In this document: positions 37,327-47,939 of the stretch, piece after piece
How the letters are laid out: each line of letters opens with the position of its first letter
How positions within the stretch are numbered: the stretch's first letter is position 1
From: Pseudomonas graminis
Lineage (GTDB): Bacteria > Pseudomonadota > Gammaproteobacteria > Pseudomonadales > Pseudomonadaceae
Direction: 5' to 3'
NCBI RefSeq assembly: GCF_004364335.1
Contig: NZ_SOCR01000003.1
Coordinates: forward strand, 1 to 64,000
DNA length: 64,000 nt
Translations under genes and position numbers: made by a program
The notes under the pieces: generated by a model
What the model was told of the DNA's origin: nothing
Databases searched by the model: none
Seen by the model: the letters and a program-made list of their open reading frames with translations, nothing else

Positions 37327-38405
37327 AAGCTTCACTGCTTAATAAGCTGGATGTGCTCAGCGACCGTTTCGAGGAATTGACCGCGCTGCTTGGCGATGGC
37401 GAAGTCATCTCTGATCAGACCAAATTTCGCGCGTATTCCCGTGAGTACGCCGAAGTCGAGCCAGTGATTCAGGTGTACCGGCAACTGCAGAAAGTGCAGA
37501 CCGACCTCGAAGGCGCGCAGGCGCTGCTCAAGGACAGCGACCCCGACATGCGCGAAATGGCAGTCGAGGAAGTGCGCGATGCCAAGGATCAGTTGCTGGT
37601 GCTTGAGGCTGACCTGCAGAAAATGCTGCTGCCCAAAGACCCGAACGATGGCCGCAACGTGTTCCTCGAAATTCGCGCCGGCACCGGCGGCGACGAAGCA
37701 GCGATTTTCGCGGGGGACCTGTTCCGCATGTATTCCCGTTATGCCGAGCGACGTGGCTGGCGTGTCGAGATCCTGTCGGAGAACGTGGGCGAGCACGGCG
37801 GCTACAAAGAAGTCATTGCGCGGGTCGAAGGCGAGCACGTCTACGGCAAGCTGAAATTCGAGTCGGGTGTGCATCGCGTTCAGCGCGTTCCGGAGACCGA
37901 ATCCCAAGGGCGCATTCACACCTCTGCGTGTACGGTAGCGGTGTTGCCAGAGCCTGACGAACAGCAGACCATCGAGATCAATCCGTCGGACTTGCGCGTT
38001 GACACCTATCGCTCATCCGGCGCCGGTGGTCAGCACGTCAACAAGACCGATTCGGCCATCCGCATTACGCACTTGCCGTCCGGCATTGTGGTGGAGTGTC
38101 AGGAAGAACGTTCGCAGCACAAGAACCGTGCGCGGGCCATGTCCTGGCTGTCGGCCAAGCTCAACGACCAGCAGACCGCTGCGGCGGCCAACGCCATCGC
38201 CAGCGAGCGTAAATTGCTGGTAGGTTCCGGGGATCGCTCGGAACGCATTCGTACGTACAATTTTCCACAGGGGCGAGTCACGGATCACCGCGTGAACCTG
38301 ACGCTCTATTCCCTTGATGAAGTTCTGGCCGGCGGAGTCGATGCAGTGATAGAACCGTTACTTGCCGAGTATCAGGCAGATCAACTTGCGGCACTGGGTG
38401 ATTAA
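37323..38405 (+). CDS. prfA: Peptide chain release factor 1
   Basis: This 360-residue RF1 recognises UAA and UAG. The catalytic GGQ is at 235-237 in [11 protein letters not shown]. The codon-recognition tripeptide position reads PET (190-192) in [15 protein letters not shown], a PxT variant. Its start overlaps hemA (ATGA) and its stop abuts the prmC ATG, so the enzyme that methylates its GGQ glutamine is made next. Confidence 0.97.
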   Translation: MKASLLNKLDVLSDRFEELTALLGDGEVISDQTKFRAYSREYAEVEPVIQVYRQLQKVQTDLEGAQALLKDSDPDMREMAVEEVRDAKDQLLVLEADLQKMLLPKDPNDGRNVFLEIRAGTGGDEAAIFAGDLFRMYSRYAERRGWRVEILSENVGEHGGYKEVIARVEGEHVYGKLKFESGVHRVQRVPETESQGRIHTSACTVAVLPEPDEQQTIEINPSDLRVDTYRSSGAGGQHVNKTDSAIRITHLPSGIVVECQEERSQHKNRARAMSWLSAKLNDQQTAAAANAIASERKLLVGSGDRSERIRTYNFPQGRVTDHRVNLTLYSLDEVLAGGVDAVIEPLLAEYQADQLAALGD

Positions 38406-39239
38406 ATGACCATCATCGCCAGCTTGTTAAGAAGCGCCGAGTTGCCGGACTCTCCGACAGCGCGTCTGGATGCAGAATTGTTGCTGGCCGCTGCCTTGGG
38501 CAAGCCGCGCAGTTTTCTGCACACCTGGCCCGAGCGTATTGTCAGCACCGAAGCGGCGCATGCCTTCGAGGGCTATCTCAAGCGTCGTCGGACCGGCGAA
38601 CCCGTCGCTTACATTCTGGGCCTGCAAGGGTTCTGGAACATCGACCTGGAAGTCGCGCCCCATACGCTGATCCCGCGGCCCGAAACCGAGATGCTGGTGG
38701 AAACCGCGCTGGAGCTTTTGCCCGGTGCGATTCCTCACACGCTGCTCGATCTGGGCACGGGTACCGGCGCCATCGCGCTGTCGCTGGCCAAGGATCGTCC
38801 TCAGTGGAGCGTCACGGCGGTGGACCGCGTTGAAGAGGCGGTCGAGCTTGCCGAACGCAATCGCCAGCGCCTGCATCTGGATAACGCGAAGGTCTTGCAC
38901 AGCCACTGGTTCAGTGCTGTCGAGGGTCAGCGTTTCGACCTGATCCTGAGCAACCCGCCTTACATTGCCTCCGACGACCCCCACCTGGTAGAAGGCGACG
39001 TGCGCTTCGAGCCAAGCAGTGCGCTGGTCTCCGGCGCCGATGGCTTGGACGATCTGCGCCTGATTGTGTCGCAAGCGCCCGCGCACCTTGAAGCCGGCGG
39101 CTGGCTGTTGCTGGAGCATGGCTACGATCAGGGCGCAGCGGTTCGCGAGTTGCTGCTTGAGCACGGATTCGAAGAGATCAAGACCCGCCGCGATCTGGGC
39201 GACCACGAGCGCATTACCTTTGGGCGAGTGCCGTGCTGA
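38406..39239 (+). CDS. prmC: Release factor glutamine methyltransferase
   Basis: This 277-residue SAM-dependent enzyme (formerly HemK) methylates the Gln of the GGQ motif in RF1 and RF2. SAM motif LLDLGTGTGAIALSLA is at about 113-128 and the catalytic NPPY at 183-186. The N-terminal helical domain binds the release factor. The ATG follows the prfA stop directly. It overlaps the next gene by 7 bases. Confidence 0.96.
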   Translation: MTIIASLLRSAELPDSPTARLDAELLLAAALGKPRSFLHTWPERIVSTEAAHAFEGYLKRRRTGEPVAYILGLQGFWNIDLEVAPHTLIPRPETEMLVETALELLPGAIPHTLLDLGTGTGAIALSLAKDRPQWSVTAVDRVEEAVELAERNRQRLHLDNAKVLHSHWFSAVEGQRFDLILSNPPYIASDDPHLVEGDVRFEPSSALVSGADGLDDLRLIVSQAPAHLEAGGWLLLEHGYDQGAAVRELLLEHGFEEIKTRRDLGDHERITFGRVPC

Positions 39240-40006
39240 CGGACGAGGAACTGCTGCGCTATAGCCGGCAGATCCTGCTGCAACAAGTCGACATCGACGG
39301 TCAGCTGCGCCTCAAGCAGAGCCGCGTGTTGATCGTCGGCCTCGGCGGACTGGGCTCGCCAGTGGCCCTGTACCTGGCGGCGGCCGGTGTTGGCGAGCTG
39401 CATCTCGCGGATTTCGACAGTGTCGATCTCACCAACCTGCAACGCCAGATCATTCACGACACCCAGAGCGTGGGGCTGAGTAAGGTTGATTCAGCCATTA
39501 CCCGGCTGGCCGCGATCAATCCGCTGATCACGCTGGTGCCCCATCGCGCCGCCCTTGATGTCGACTCCCTGGCCGCAGCCGTTGCCGGGGTCGACCTGGT
39601 GCTGGACTGCTCGGACAATTTTTCTACGCGCGAGGCGGTCAATGCTGCCTGCGTCGCCGCGTGCAAGCCATTGGTCAGCGGCGCCGCGATCCGCCTCGAA
39701 GCGCAACTCTCGGTGTTCGATCCGCGCCGTCCGGAAAGTCCCTGCTACCACTGCCTGTACGGGCACGGCAGCGAGACCGAACTGACCTGCAGCGAGGCAG
39801 GCGTGATCGGCCCGTTGTTAGGGTTGGTCGGCAGTTTGCAGGCCCTTGAGGCCCTCAAGCTGTTGGCCGGCTTTGGCGAACCGATGGTGGGGCGACTGCT
39901 GCTGATTGACGCCTTGAGCACGCGATTCCGCGAATTGAAAGTCAAGCGCGACCCAGGCTGCAGCGTATGCGGTACTGGGCTGCGAGCTGCCGCCGAGCAT
40001 GAGTAG
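39233..40006 (+). CDS. moeB: MoeB/ThiF-family adenylyltransferase
   Basis: This 257-residue E1-like enzyme adenylates the C-terminal Gly of a sulfur-carrier protein such as MoaD or ThiS. The nucleotide motif GLGGLGSP is at 36-43. Zinc is held by two CxxC pairs (CYHC about 171-174 and CSVC about 243-246). A conserved Cys occurs in LTCSEAGV, with DCSDNFSTR (about 120-128) before it. It starts with GTG inside the prmC end and overlaps murI by 8 bases. No moaD or thiS lies nearby, so the partner is inferred. Confidence 0.92.
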   Translation: MLTDEELLRYSRQILLQQVDIDGQLRLKQSRVLIVGLGGLGSPVALYLAAAGVGELHLADFDSVDLTNLQRQIIHDTQSVGLSKVDSAITRLAAINPLITLVPHRAALDVDSLAAAVAGVDLVLDCSDNFSTREAVNAACVAACKPLVSGAAIRLEAQLSVFDPRRPESPCYHCLYGHGSETELTCSEAGVIGPLLGLVGSLQALEALKLLAGFGEPMVGRLLLIDALSTRFRELKVKRDPGCSVCGTGLRAAAEHE

Positions 40007-40799
40007 AGACAGCGATGCGCCGGTGGCGGTGTTCGATTCCGGCGTCGGCGGGTTGTCGGTGCTGGCGGAAATACAGCAATTGCTGCCACGGGAATCCTTG
40101 CTCTACGTCGCCGACTGCGGCCACATTCCCTACGGCGAGAAAACCCCTGAATTCATTCGCGAACGTTGCGCGATGATTGCCGAGTTCTTCCATAACCAGC
40201 GCGCCAAGGCGCTGGTTATCGCCTGCAATACGGCGACGGTGGCCGGCATCGCTGACCTTCGCGTCCGCTATCCTGACTGGCCGCTGGTGGGCATGGAGCC
40301 GGCGGTCAAACCCGCCGCCGCGGCGACGCGAACCGGCGTCGTCGGTGTGCTGGCGACCACGGGCACTTTGCAAAGCGCCAAATTCGCCGCATTGCTCGAT
40401 CGCTTCGCGGCAGATGTGCAAGTCATCACGCAGCCCTGCCCGGGACTGGTTGAGTTGATCGAAACGGGCGACCTGGTCAGCCCGGAGATTCACCAATTGC
40501 TCCAAGGCTACGTCGCACCGTTACTCGCAGCAGGTTGCGACACCATCATTCTCGGCTGCACCCATTACCCGTTTCTCAAGCCATTGCTGCGGGAAATGAT
40601 CCCGGCGTCCATCACGCTGATTGACACCGGCGCCGCTGTAGCCCGGCAGTTGCAGCGCTTATTGAGTGAGCGTGACCTGCTGGCGAGCGGTCATCCTCGG
40701 ACTGCTCAGTTCTGGACGACCGGCGATCCAGAAGATTTCAGAAACGTCCTACGTGTGCTTTGTAACAAGTCCGACAATGTGCGAAGCTTCGTTTCGTGA
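39999..40799 (+). CDS. murI: Glutamate racemase
   Basis: This 266-residue enzyme makes D-glutamate for peptidoglycan. The two catalytic cysteines are visible in [11 protein letters not shown] (about 74-84) and [10 protein letters not shown] (about 184-193). The N-terminus has [11 protein letters not shown] and the substrate segment PYGEK. It is the last gene of the hemA-prfA-prmC-moeB-murI operon and overlaps moeB. Confidence 0.96.
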   Translation: MSRDSDAPVAVFDSGVGGLSVLAEIQQLLPRESLLYVADCGHIPYGEKTPEFIRERCAMIAEFFHNQRAKALVIACNTATVAGIADLRVRYPDWPLVGMEPAVKPAAAATRTGVVGVLATTGTLQSAKFAALLDRFAADVQVITQPCPGLVELIETGDLVSPEIHQLLQGYVAPLLAAGCDTIILGCTHYPFLKPLLREMIPASITLIDTGAAVARQLQRLLSERDLLASGHPRTAQFWTTGDPEDFRNVLRVLCNKSDNVRSFVS

Positions 40800-40912
40800 A
40801 AAAAACGTGAATCGCTTCGGCTGTGGGTGAACTAAAGTTCAGCCGCCGGCTTCTACAGCACTTCTGTCGATATAAAAAATTTCTAACTGCTTTCGAAAAT
40901 AGGATGTTTCAG

Positions 40913-41431
40913 ATGAAGCGACTGTTTTGTTTGGCTGCGATTGCGGCTGCGTTGTTGGCGCAAAGCGCAATTGCTCAAGCTGATGGGGTCGAGTTTTCCG
41001 TAGGACACACTGGCGAGTCCACGATGACTTATCGCCTGGGTGCGCAATTTGATTGGGATCAGAGCTGGTGGCAAACCGGTGTCGGTCGCCTGACCGGTTA
41101 CTGGAGCGGCGCTTACACGTATTGGGAAGGCGACAAGAGCTCCAGCAACAACAGCCTGTCGTTCTCCCCGGTATTCGTTTATGAGTTTTCGGGTGAGAGC
41201 GTCAAGCCTTACATCGAAGCCGGTATCGGCGCCGCTGTATTCCAGCGCACCGAAGTGGAAGGCAACAAGCTGGGCAGCGCGTTTCAGTTTGAAGACCGTC
41301 TGGGTTTTGGTCTGCGCTTCGCGGGCGGACATGAAGTTGGCCTGCGCGCCACTCACTACTCCAACGGCGGTATGACCACCAACAATGACGGTATCGAAAG
41401 CTACGCGATTCATTACACGATGCCGTTCTAA
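40913..41431 (+). CDS. pagL: PagL, lipid A 3-O-deacylase
   Basis: This 172-residue precursor carries a 22-residue signal peptide and an eight-stranded outer-membrane beta barrel ending in Phe. The catalytic residues His148, Ser150 and Glu162 correspond to 126, 128 and 140 of the mature protein, the same numbers as in P. aeruginosa PagL. They lie in THYSNGG and DGIES. It removes the 3-O-linked acyl chain of lipid A. The ATG at 40913 is chosen for the signal peptide; an ATG at 40904 is also possible. It follows murI as a separate unit. Confidence 0.93.
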   Translation: MKRLFCLAAIAAALLAQSAIAQADGVEFSVGHTGESTMTYRLGAQFDWDQSWWQTGVGRLTGYWSGAYTYWEGDKSSSNNSLSFSPVFVYEFSGESVKPYIEAGIGAAVFQRTEVEGNKLGSAFQFEDRLGFGLRFAGGHEVGLRATHYSNGGMTTNNDGIESYAIHYTMPF

Positions 41432-41493
41432 GCGTTTGATTGCGTTATTGCAGGAGCGGGCTTAACCGCAATTGCAACGTACCTCCCGCTTTT

Positions 41494-41551
41494 TCCCGGC
41501 TAAAGCCGATCCTACTGAAAAATCACCTCGTAGGACCGGCTTTAGTCGGGA
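41494..41551. repeat. REP pair, CCGGCTTTAG type
   Basis: TCCCGGCTAAAGCCGATCC (41494 onward) and GTAGGACCGGCTTTAGTCGG (41530 onward) form 22-base inverted arms with two mismatches. The sequence family differs from the GCGCGCTTGCCC units elsewhere in the window. It lies between the convergent pagL and YkgJ-like genes. Confidence 0.82.
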
Positions 41552-41617
41552 ATGTGTCAGCCAAAGCAGCTGACCCAGGCAAACATCAAATCCCGTGCTT
41601 CCTGCTTGCCGCGACCA

Positions 41618-41926
41618 TCACAGATACGCTGTCGCAATCCCTTCTCGTTCGGCAATGCACTCCGGCGCACCCATCTCGAATTCCCTGCAAATCAGCGGCC
41701 GACGGTCGTAGATCGTGCACATCATCGTGTCGCGATCCAGTGCCGCGCACCAGCCATCGTCCAGGCGCAGCATGACTTCGCCGCCCCAGTCATCGGTGTC
41801 GATGTAGCGCTCGGGCACGCCGGTGTCGGTGATCAGCATGACCTCCAGCTGACAGCAACAGGCCGCGCACGTGGAGCACGTGATAGCGGGTTCGGCAGGG
41901 AGTTGAAGCGAAGGGATCACAGTCAT
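41618..41926 (-). CDS. YkgJ-family Cys-cluster protein
   Basis: This 102-residue protein has the CxxCxxCC motif (CSTCAACC, about 17-24) of the zinc/iron-chelating YkgJ family. Two further Cys occur in MCTIYDRRPLICREFEMG and one near the C-terminus (PECI). The segment IYDRRPLICREF is a family hallmark. Metal binding is likely and the enzymatic role, if any, is unknown. It sits just downstream of the photolyase gene on the same strand. Confidence 0.88.
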   Translation of the reverse strand: MTVIPSLQLPAEPAITCSTCAACCCQLEVMLITDTGVPERYIDTDDWGGEVMLRLDDGWCAALDRDTMMCTIYDRRPLICREFEMGAPECIAEREGIATAYL

Positions 41927-41979
41927 GGGCGGCAGTTTAAATCACCGCGCAGCGGACCGCTAACCGGCGTGACGAATGC

Positions 41980-43425
41980 TCACCCATTCTCCTGCGTCTC
42001 GGCCTGCCGCTGCGGCAGCGACTTGAACGCTTGCAGCGCGCGTTCGCGGCTGGCCTTCAAATCGACGATGGGCGCAGGGTAACCCTCCACGCCGAACAGC
42101 CCGCCCAGGGCGGTCGGGTTATGAATGTCGCGCTTGCTCAACTCAGCCAGTTCAGGCACCCACTGCTTGATGAAGCGACCTTCAGGGTCGAATCGCTCCG
42201 ACTGACTTTGCGGGTTGAAGATCCGGAAGTAAGGCGATGCGTCGGTGCCGGTCGATGAACTCCACTGCCAGCCACCGTTGTTCGAAGCGAGATCGCCGTC
42301 GATCAGGTGCTGCATGAAGAAGCGCTCACCTTCACGCCAGTCGATCAGCAGATTCTTGGTCAGGAACATCGCCGAGATCATCCGCAGGCGGTTGTGCATC
42401 CAGCCGGTTTCAAGCAACTGGCGCATGGCTGCATCGACAATCGGCAGGCCGGTCCGACCCTGTTGCCAGGCTTCCAGATCCTTGGGCGCATTGCGCCATT
42501 TCAGTGCTTCGGTTTCCGGGCGGAAGGCGCGGTGACGGGAGACACGGGGAAAGCCCACCAGCACATGCTTGTAGAACTCACGCCAGAGCAGCTCGGTGAT
42601 CCAGGTGACTGAACCCGGTTTGCCCGTTTCAAACTCGCCATTGTTGCTGCGCAGCGCCGAATGCAGACACTGGCGGGGCGAAATCACACCGGCCGCCAGG
42701 TACGCAGACAGTTGGCTGGTGCCAGGCTTGGCGGGGAAGTCGCGCTCTTGATCGTAGTAATACACTTGCTCGTCGGTAAAGTTTTGCAGGCGGTCACGCG
42801 CTTCATTTTCACCGGCAGGCCAGAGCGAGCGCAAAGTCTCCGTCGGCGCAGCGAAACCCTTGACCGTGTCCGGAACAACATCGCTTTTGATGGACAGCTT
42901 CTGCTGTGCCTTGGGCAGTGCAACCAGGGCCGGCATCGAGTAGTGCAAGCGGGCGTAACACACCTTGCGAAATTGCGTGAAGACCTTGAAATAACCCCCG
43001 CTTTTGGTCAGCACGCTGCCTGGCTGAAAAAACAGCTGGTCGAGGTGACGACGAAACAGAACGCCGGCGCCGTCGAGTGCCGCTTCTACTTCACGATCGC
43101 GTTTGGTCTCGTTGATGCCGTACTCGTCATTGACGTGCACGCTTTCGATTCCGTGTTGCTGACACAACTTGAGGATCGCCTCGGGCGCCTGCGCCCACGT
43201 GTCGGCATGGACAATCAGCAGCGGAACGCTCAGCGCCGCAAGTGCCTTGCTTAACTCGCGGAGGTTGCGCAGCCAGAAATCGACTTTGCATGGGGCATCG
43301 TCATGGCTCAGCCATTGGCCCGGGCTGATCATGTACACGGCCAGAGTCGGGCCCTGCTCCATGGCAGCGCTCAGCGCAGTGTTGTCGTGCACACGCAGAT
43401 CGCTGCGCAGCCATATCAATTGCAT
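41980..43425 (-). CDS. phrB: Deoxyribodipyrimidine photolyase
   Basis: This 481-residue enzyme repairs UV cyclobutane dimers with blue light. The N-terminal antenna domain begins MQLIWLRSDLRVHDNTAL. The FAD domain shows LLWREFYKHV, the active-site region GLPIVDAAMRQLLETGWMHNR and the tryptophan-rich segment NNGGWQWSSSTGTDA. It is the last gene of a leftward operon after the DUF523-DUF1722 and MerR genes (9-base gap), a layout that suggests light-dependent expression. Confidence 0.96.
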   Translation of the reverse strand: MQLIWLRSDLRVHDNTALSAAMEQGPTLAVYMISPGQWLSHDDAPCKVDFWLRNLRELSKALAALSVPLLIVHADTWAQAPEAILKLCQQHGIESVHVNDEYGINETKRDREVEAALDGAGVLFRRHLDQLFFQPGSVLTKSGGYFKVFTQFRKVCYARLHYSMPALVALPKAQQKLSIKSDVVPDTVKGFAAPTETLRSLWPAGENEARDRLQNFTDEQVYYYDQERDFPAKPGTSQLSAYLAAGVISPRQCLHSALRSNNGEFETGKPGSVTWITELLWREFYKHVLVGFPRVSRHRAFRPETEALKWRNAPKDLEAWQQGRTGLPIVDAAMRQLLETGWMHNRLRMISAMFLTKNLLIDWREGERFFMQHLIDGDLASNNGGWQWSSSTGTDASPYFRIFNPQSQSERFDPEGRFIKQWVPELAELSKRDIHNPTALGGLFGVEGYPAPIVDLKASRERALQAFKSLPQRQAETQENG

Positions 43426-43434
43426 AGTTGTTCC

Positions 43435-44373
43435 TTAGAGAAGCCCCAGCCGTTGCAAAGTGGCTTGGGCGGTCAAAGGGTCTTCCGCAAGAGAGAGACC
43501 GGAGACCTCACCCTCGGCTGCGGATAATTCCGTCGAATGAATGCGCACCGCCGGCCCGACAATCAACTTCGGGCACTCGATGTTGTGCAGCAGGCGAGGC
43601 AAATGGCCGACGTTCAGTGATTTGCTGGAGTACAACAACACCGCGCGGGGCTTGAGGTATTCGCAAGCCAGGGCCAGTTCGCCGGCCGGCAACGGCCAGT
43701 CGAACACCTCCACCGGGCAATCGGCGCTGCTGAGCAGCCACGCGGTCAGCCACAAATGCGGCTCGAGCGGGAGGTCAGACTGATTGACCAACAGCAAGGG
43801 CGCGCCGCTGACCTGGCGATTGTTGTGGTACAGCCGGGCGCCGAATTTGCTGCGCAGCCACGAGTAGAAAAACACCCGCTCCAGCTGCGCGCCGAACTGG
43901 CCCTGCCAGCGCTGCTCCAGGGAAGCCAGCAGCGGCAACAGCAGTTGTTCACAAAGCGTGCGCGGCGGGTACAGCGACATCGCGCGGTTGAGCGAATCAT
44001 CCAGGCGTCGCTCGGCCAGGTCGCCTATGGCTTCCTGAAGGGTCTGGCGAAGAACGTCCCAGTCGTTCTCGACACTTGGCGCTGGCGCCTGCTGATCGTC
44101 GATCAACTGCTTGACCTGGCTGACCGACACGCCGCGGTTCAGCCACGTGAGGATGGTCAGCACGCGGTCCACGTGCTCGTTGCTGTACAGCCTATGGCCC
44201 TTGGGCGTCCGGTGCGGAACGATGAGGCCATATCGGCGTTCCCACGCGCGCAGGGTCACTGCGTTCACGCCGGTCAGTCGGGCGATTTCGCGAATCGGCA
44301 GCCAGCCGTTTTCAAAGGCGCTCGCGGGGTCTTGCGGGTCGCCTTCCGGCGGTTCTTGCTCATTAGGGGTCAT
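43435..44373 (-). CDS. MerR-family regulator, LitR/CarH-like without cobalamin ligand motif
   Basis: This 312-residue protein has an N-terminal MerR winged helix (about 25-90; IREIARLTGVNAVTLRAWERRYG). A helical region and a C-terminal Rossmann-like domain resembling the B12-binding part of CarH/LitR follow. The DxHxxG motif that ligates cobalamin is absent: the equivalent loop reads LVNQSDLPLEPHL. It therefore resembles the pseudomonad PplR-type regulators, which I recall work with LOV photoreceptors. The ATG at 44373 lies 2 bases after the stop of the upstream gene; a long frame to 44583 overlaps that gene. It probably regulates the phr cluster. Confidence 0.85.
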   Translation of the reverse strand: MTPNEQEPPEGDPQDPASAFENGWLPIREIARLTGVNAVTLRAWERRYGLIVPHRTPKGHRLYSNEHVDRVLTILTWLNRGVSVSQVKQLIDDQQAPAPSVENDWDVLRQTLQEAIGDLAERRLDDSLNRAMSLYPPRTLCEQLLLPLLASLEQRWQGQFGAQLERVFFYSWLRSKFGARLYHNNRQVSGAPLLLVNQSDLPLEPHLWLTAWLLSSADCPVEVFDWPLPAGELALACEYLKPRAVLLYSSKSLNVGHLPRLLHNIECPKLIVGPAVRIHSTELSAAEGEVSGLSLAEDPLTAQATLQRLGLL

Positions 44374-44375
44374 GG

Positions 44376-45356
44376 TCAAATCGCGTTGCGCAAACTGAGG
44401 TTTTCCGGATGCGGCTGCAGATACACCTGCAGGGCAATGTACGGATCGGGGTGTCGGCGGAAGTGGTGTTTGAGCAGCGTCAGCGGTACCACCAGCGGCA
44501 CGATGCCTTGGTGGTATTGATTGATGACGCCCTGGATTTCTTTCTTGTCGGATGCACTGAGTGTCTGGCGCAGATAACCGCACAGATGCTGCAACACGTT
44601 GGTATGGGTGCGCCGGGTCGCCGGTTTCTTCAACGCGCTCATCAACTGACTGAAATAGCGCGGGGCAATTTCGGCGGGGTCATTACGGCCCATGGTGCCC
44701 AACAGATTGCCCAGTGTCTTGTACTGGACAGGATCGTTGGCCATCAGCTGATATTTATAGCGGGCATGAAACTCGGTGAGCGTACGGCGGGTAATACCGT
44801 TTTTCAGCAACGTCTGCCAGGCGGCATAGGCAAACACGCGGGTGATGAAGTTTTCCCGCAGCACCGGGTCGTTCAAACGGCCGTCTTCTTCGACCGGCAG
44901 ATCAGGATGACGCGCGCAGAACGCCTGGGCGTAAATGCCGCGCCCGCCGGTTTCGAACGGCACGCCGTTGTCGCGGTAAACCTTGACGCGCTCCAGACCA
45001 CACGACGGCGATTTCTGCATGAAGATGTAGCCGCAGATATCGCTCATCTCGGTGGCCATGTGTTCGCCGTAATCAGCCAGCTGCTCGGTGACGTTCATGG
45101 CGTGGTGGACACTGCCGACCGCCTGAGGATGATCCGGGTCACCCACCAAACGGATGGCTTCGCGAGGAATGCCCATACCGATGGCAACTTCGGGACACGC
45201 AGGCACGAAATCGAAATATTCGGTGAGGGCTCGGGTCAGAAGGTGTGATTCCTTGTGCCCGCCATTAAACCTGACCTCCACGCCCATCAGGCAGGCGCTG
45301 ACGCCCAGCTTGGGTTTGGAGGCTTGCTCTGATGAATGATCGAGTACAGCAGACAT
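44376..45356 (-). CDS. DUF523-DUF1722 protein (TudS-like + YbgA)
   Basis: This 326-residue fusion has two domains. The N-terminal DUF523 domain (about 15-160) has three cysteines, Cys22 (VSACLMG), Cys54 (VPACPE) and Cys119 (KSPSCG), that in TudS-type enzymes hold a 4Fe-4S cluster for thiouracil desulfuration. The C-terminal DUF1722/YbgA domain (about 190-310) contains FHARYKYQLMAND. In E. coli ybgA also neighbours phr. It is the first gene of the phr operon, behind a TGTACA/TATAAG promoter-like element. Cluster content and substrate are inference. Confidence 0.86.
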   Translation of the reverse strand: MSAVLDHSSEQASKPKLGVSACLMGVEVRFNGGHKESHLLTRALTEYFDFVPACPEVAIGMGIPREAIRLVGDPDHPQAVGSVHHAMNVTEQLADYGEHMATEMSDICGYIFMQKSPSCGLERVKVYRDNGVPFETGGRGIYAQAFCARHPDLPVEEDGRLNDPVLRENFITRVFAYAAWQTLLKNGITRRTLTEFHARYKYQLMANDPVQYKTLGNLLGTMGRNDPAEIAPRYFSQLMSALKKPATRRTHTNVLQHLCGYLRQTLSASDKKEIQGVINQYHQGIVPLVVPLTLLKHHFRRHPDPYIALQVYLQPHPENLSLRNAI

Positions 45357-45377
45357 GACAAACCCTCGATGAACTTC

Positions 45378-45402
45378 TTATACAGATTCGTTTCTCTGTA
45401 CA
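45378..45402 (-). promoter_or_regulatory. Promoter/operator of the phr operon (TGTACA-N14-TATAAG)
   Basis: On the minus strand TGTACA, 14 bases, then TATAAG lies 22 bases before the DUF523-DUF1722 start. The TATAAG could be the -10 element, and TGTACA a binding half-site of the CarH/LitR class overlapping the -35. The same arrangement recurs at 46772-46797. A palindromic TTGTACAA at 45446-45453 may be an extra half-site. Confidence 0.55.
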
Positions 45403-45524
45403 ACATTTGCCCATCATAGGTTTGTAGCAGTGCAAGTCAAATAATTTGTACAAGATCGCGGAGTGGAGCGACAAAATGCGGGGATTAGCCGCAATTACAG
45501 AGTGGCGTGGTGGTTCGAAGGTGT

Positions 45525-46870
<1,346 letters not shown>

Positions 46871-46907
46871 TCAACTGCACGATCGGGCGGTCCTAAAGAA
46901 CAGCGAG

Positions 46908-46951
46908 GGAGTGGATCGCTCCAAGGTGACCTAGAGTGGAGTGATCACTCT
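46908..46951 (+). other. Two adjacent hairpins in the leader of the TIGR01777 gene
   Basis: GGAGTG-GAT-CGCTCC (46908-46922) and AGAGTG-N7-CACTCT (46933-46951) form small stems within the unusually long leader. No known riboswitch is recognised. The rest of the 299-base divergent gap holds no gene that I can support. Confidence 0.35.
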
Positions 46952-47022
46952 GCGCACGAGCTCATGGCTTGTGCAGAAATAGACTCCGCAATTGCGATGA
47001 ACGCCACGTAAGGAACTCAGTC

Positions 47023-47925
47023 ATGCACATCTTGCTGACCGGCGGTACAGGCTTGATAGGGCGTCGTTTGTGTAAACACTGGCTCGCTCAGGGCCATCAA
47101 CTGACGGTCTTGAGCCGCAAACCCGATGAAGTGGCGCGGCTGTGCGGCGCCAATGTTCGCGGGATTGCACACTTCGATGACGTAGGCAGCCAGCACGTCG
47201 ATGCGGTGGTCAATCTGGCCGGCGCGCCCATCGCCGACCGCCCCTGGACGCGCAAACGCAAAATACTGCTGTGGGACAGCCGCATCACCCTGACCGAGCA
47301 ATTACTCACCTGGCTTGAGCGCCGCGAGCAAAAACCCGGCGTTTTGATTTCCGGCTCCGCCGTCGGTTGGTATGGCGATGGCGGTGAGCGGGAACTCGAT
47401 GAAACCGCGCAACCGGTCAGTGAAGATTTCGCCAGCCGCCTGTGCATTGCCTGGGAAGAGACCGCGCAACGTGCTGAAGCGCTGGGCATCCGAGTGGTAC
47501 TGGTGCGCACCGGTCTGGTGCTGGCCGATGAAGGCGGCATGCTGCAACGTCTGTTGCCGCCGTTCAAGATGGGCATGGGCGGGCCCATTGGCAACGGACG
47601 ACAATGGATGCCGTGGGTTCATATCGAGGATCAAATCGCCCTGATTGATTTTCTGATGAACCGGGACGATGCACGAGGTCCTTATAATGCCTGCGCGCCA
47701 GCACCGGCTCGCAACCGGGATTTCGCCAAGACCCTTGCGTCCGTGCTGCACCGCCCGTCGTTCATGCCAATGCCGGCCGTCGCGCTTAGGTTGTTGCTGG
47801 GCGAGTTGTCGATCTTGCTGTTGGGCGGTCAACGCGCCCGGCCGGACCGTCTCCAAGAGGCGGGTTTCACTTTCCGATTCACTGATCTGCGCGCGGCCCT
47901 GGAAAACCTTCTGGGCCGCCACTGA
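47023..47925 (+). CDS. TIGR01777-family NAD(P)-dependent epimerase
   Basis: This 300-residue extended-SDR protein has the N-terminal dinucleotide motif [14 protein letters not shown] (about 3-16), the catalytic-region segment [14 protein letters not shown] (about 106-119) and the family C-terminus with a DUF1731-like end ([12 protein letters not shown]). The ATG at 47023 has AAGGA upstream. Homologues (SulA/YfcH-like) are frequent in photolyase and heme neighbourhoods. It lies 14 bases before hemH and is probably in one transcript with it. The substrate is unknown. Confidence 0.9.
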   Translation: MHILLTGGTGLIGRRLCKHWLAQGHQLTVLSRKPDEVARLCGANVRGIAHFDDVGSQHVDAVVNLAGAPIADRPWTRKRKILLWDSRITLTEQLLTWLERREQKPGVLISGSAVGWYGDGGERELDETAQPVSEDFASRLCIAWEETAQRAEALGIRVVLVRTGLVLADEGGMLQRLLPPFKMGMGGPIGNGRQWMPWVHIEDQIALIDFLMNRDDARGPYNACAPAPARNRDFAKTLASVLHRPSFMPMPAVALRLLLGELSILLLGGQRARPDRLQEAGFTFRFTDLRAALENLLGRH

Positions 47926-47939
47926 CATCAAGGTGTTGC

